From contig CAZYXG010000017.1 of the NCBI GenBank assembly GCA_964650885.1, positions 1 through 41,617 on the forward strand: DNA of 41,617 nt, written 5' to 3'. The notes beneath the pieces are model-generated. The model saw only the letters and a list, made by a program, of their open reading frames with translations. It was not told the origin of the DNA and ran no database searches. How positions within the stretch are numbered: the stretch's first letter is position 1; each line of letters begins with the position of its first letter. The translations under genes were made by a program, and so were the position numbers. This document shows positions 41,326-41,617 of the stretch, one piece after another. This DNA is from JAPLFM01 sp964650885. GTDB taxonomy: Bacteria > Bacteroidota > Ignavibacteria > Kapaibacteriales > UBA2268.

Positions 41326-41617
41326 ATGAATATCTCAACTCAAACCATACACTCTATCCCTGTAGATGAATTAACAGGAGCTATTTCAGTACCAATTTAT
41401 CAAACCTCTACATTCGTGCAGGAGATGCCAGGAGTGAATAAAGGTTATGATTATTCTCGTTCCAACAATCCAACAAGAGCTGTTTTAGAGAAAATTTTAG
41501 CTGAGTTAGAAGGTGGCACTAGAGGTTTTGCTTTCGCATCTGGACTTGCAGCAATTGATGCTGTTTTAAAACTGCTATCTGCAGGCGATGAAATTGTAGC
41601 AGTAGATGATATATATG
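41326..41617 (+). CDS. Trans-sulfuration PLP enzyme (cystathionine gamma-synthase type), 3' end cut by window
   Basis: Only the first 97 codons are present. The N-terminal arm GAISVPIYQTSTFVQE, the YDYSRSNNPTR segment and the LEGGTRGFAFASGLAAIDAV helix are hallmarks of the Cys/Met-metabolism PLP family (cystathionine gamma-synthase, gamma-lyase, methionine gamma-lyase). Control by a SAM riboswitch argues for a biosynthetic role such as MetB rather than a lyase, but the PLP lysine and specificity residues lie outside the window. The ATG follows a strong AAAGGAG site at 41312-41318. Confidence 0.85.
   Translation, partial: MNISTQTIHSIPVDELTGAISVPIYQTSTFVQEMPGVNKGYDYSRSNNPTRAVLEKILAELEGGTRGFAFASGLAAIDAVLKLLSAGDEIVAVDDIY

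Noticed and set aside
1..41617. tRNA genes, insertion sequences, phage or integration sites
   Set aside because: Intergenic gaps are short and contain no cloverleaf, transposase or terminal inverted repeat that I can see.

Overview
The window is AT-rich DNA (about one-third G+C by eye) from a Gram-negative member of the FCB group: Bacteroidota in the broad sense, perhaps an Ignavibacteria/Kapabacteria-like lineage. The evidence is three secreted proteins with type IX secretion (T9SS) C-terminal sorting domains, a Bacteroidota-style LptD, a Kdo transferase (so LPS is made), several lipoproteins, PorV/FadL-like and TonB-receptor-like barrels, and promoter-like TAnnTTTG boxes. Ribosome binding sites are mixed: some genes have strong Shine-Dalgarno sequences and others none. 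Coding density is very high. No tRNA, rRNA, insertion sequence, phage gene or CRISPR array is visible, and no intergenic gap exceeds about 180 bases outside the 5' leader of the last gene (about 425 bases between genes, holding promoters and a SAM riboswitch).

Layout. (1) 180-7686, plus: gyrA, then an envelope trio (TonB-receptor-like barrel, large lipoprotein, PorV/FadL-like barrel). A perfect intrinsic-terminator hairpin lies inside the signal-peptide codons of the first envelope gene. (2) 7708-10726, minus: murB, a membrane-anchored SRPBCC protein and a phosphodiester glycosidase. (3) 10805-12920, plus: crotonase-type enoyl-CoA hydratase and the Kdo transferase waaA. (4) 12866-15456, minus: PTPS, folE, rnhB and a lipoprotein, giving a GTP-to-pterin module fused to RNase HII. 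(5) 15508-20023, plus: a DUF4292-like lipoprotein, lptD, and a receiver-first histidine kinase. (6) 20012-22721, minus: pspA, a YbjN-like protein, a terminator and a GlcD-type FAD oxidase. (7) 22883-25478, plus: ybaB, recR, a lipoprotein and tsaD. tsaD appears to start at a rare ATT codon overlapping the previous stop. (8) 25475-36269, minus: three tandem paralogous T9SS-exported beta-propeller proteins (1115, 991 and 1059 residues), then ruvA and a degenerate HisA-like TIM barrel, all with 7-base gaps or less or 4-base overlaps. (9) 36366-38654, plus: an internally duplicated GT2-TPR glycosyltransferase. (10) 38661-40901, minus: an HDOD protein and a SthA-type transhydrogenase. (11) 40902-41617: divergent promoters, a complete SAM-I riboswitch with antiterminator and terminator, and the start of a trans-sulfuration enzyme gene cut by the window edge.

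Together the region mixes housekeeping (DNA topology, recombination, tRNA t6A, peptidoglycan, LPS) with cell-surface functions. The most notable items are the tandem T9SS propeller cassette coupled to ruvA, the ATT start of tsaD, the terminator embedded in coding sequence after gyrA, the full SAM riboswitch switch geometry, and the PTPS-II plus FolE pair that suggests tetrahydrobiopterin-like synthesis.
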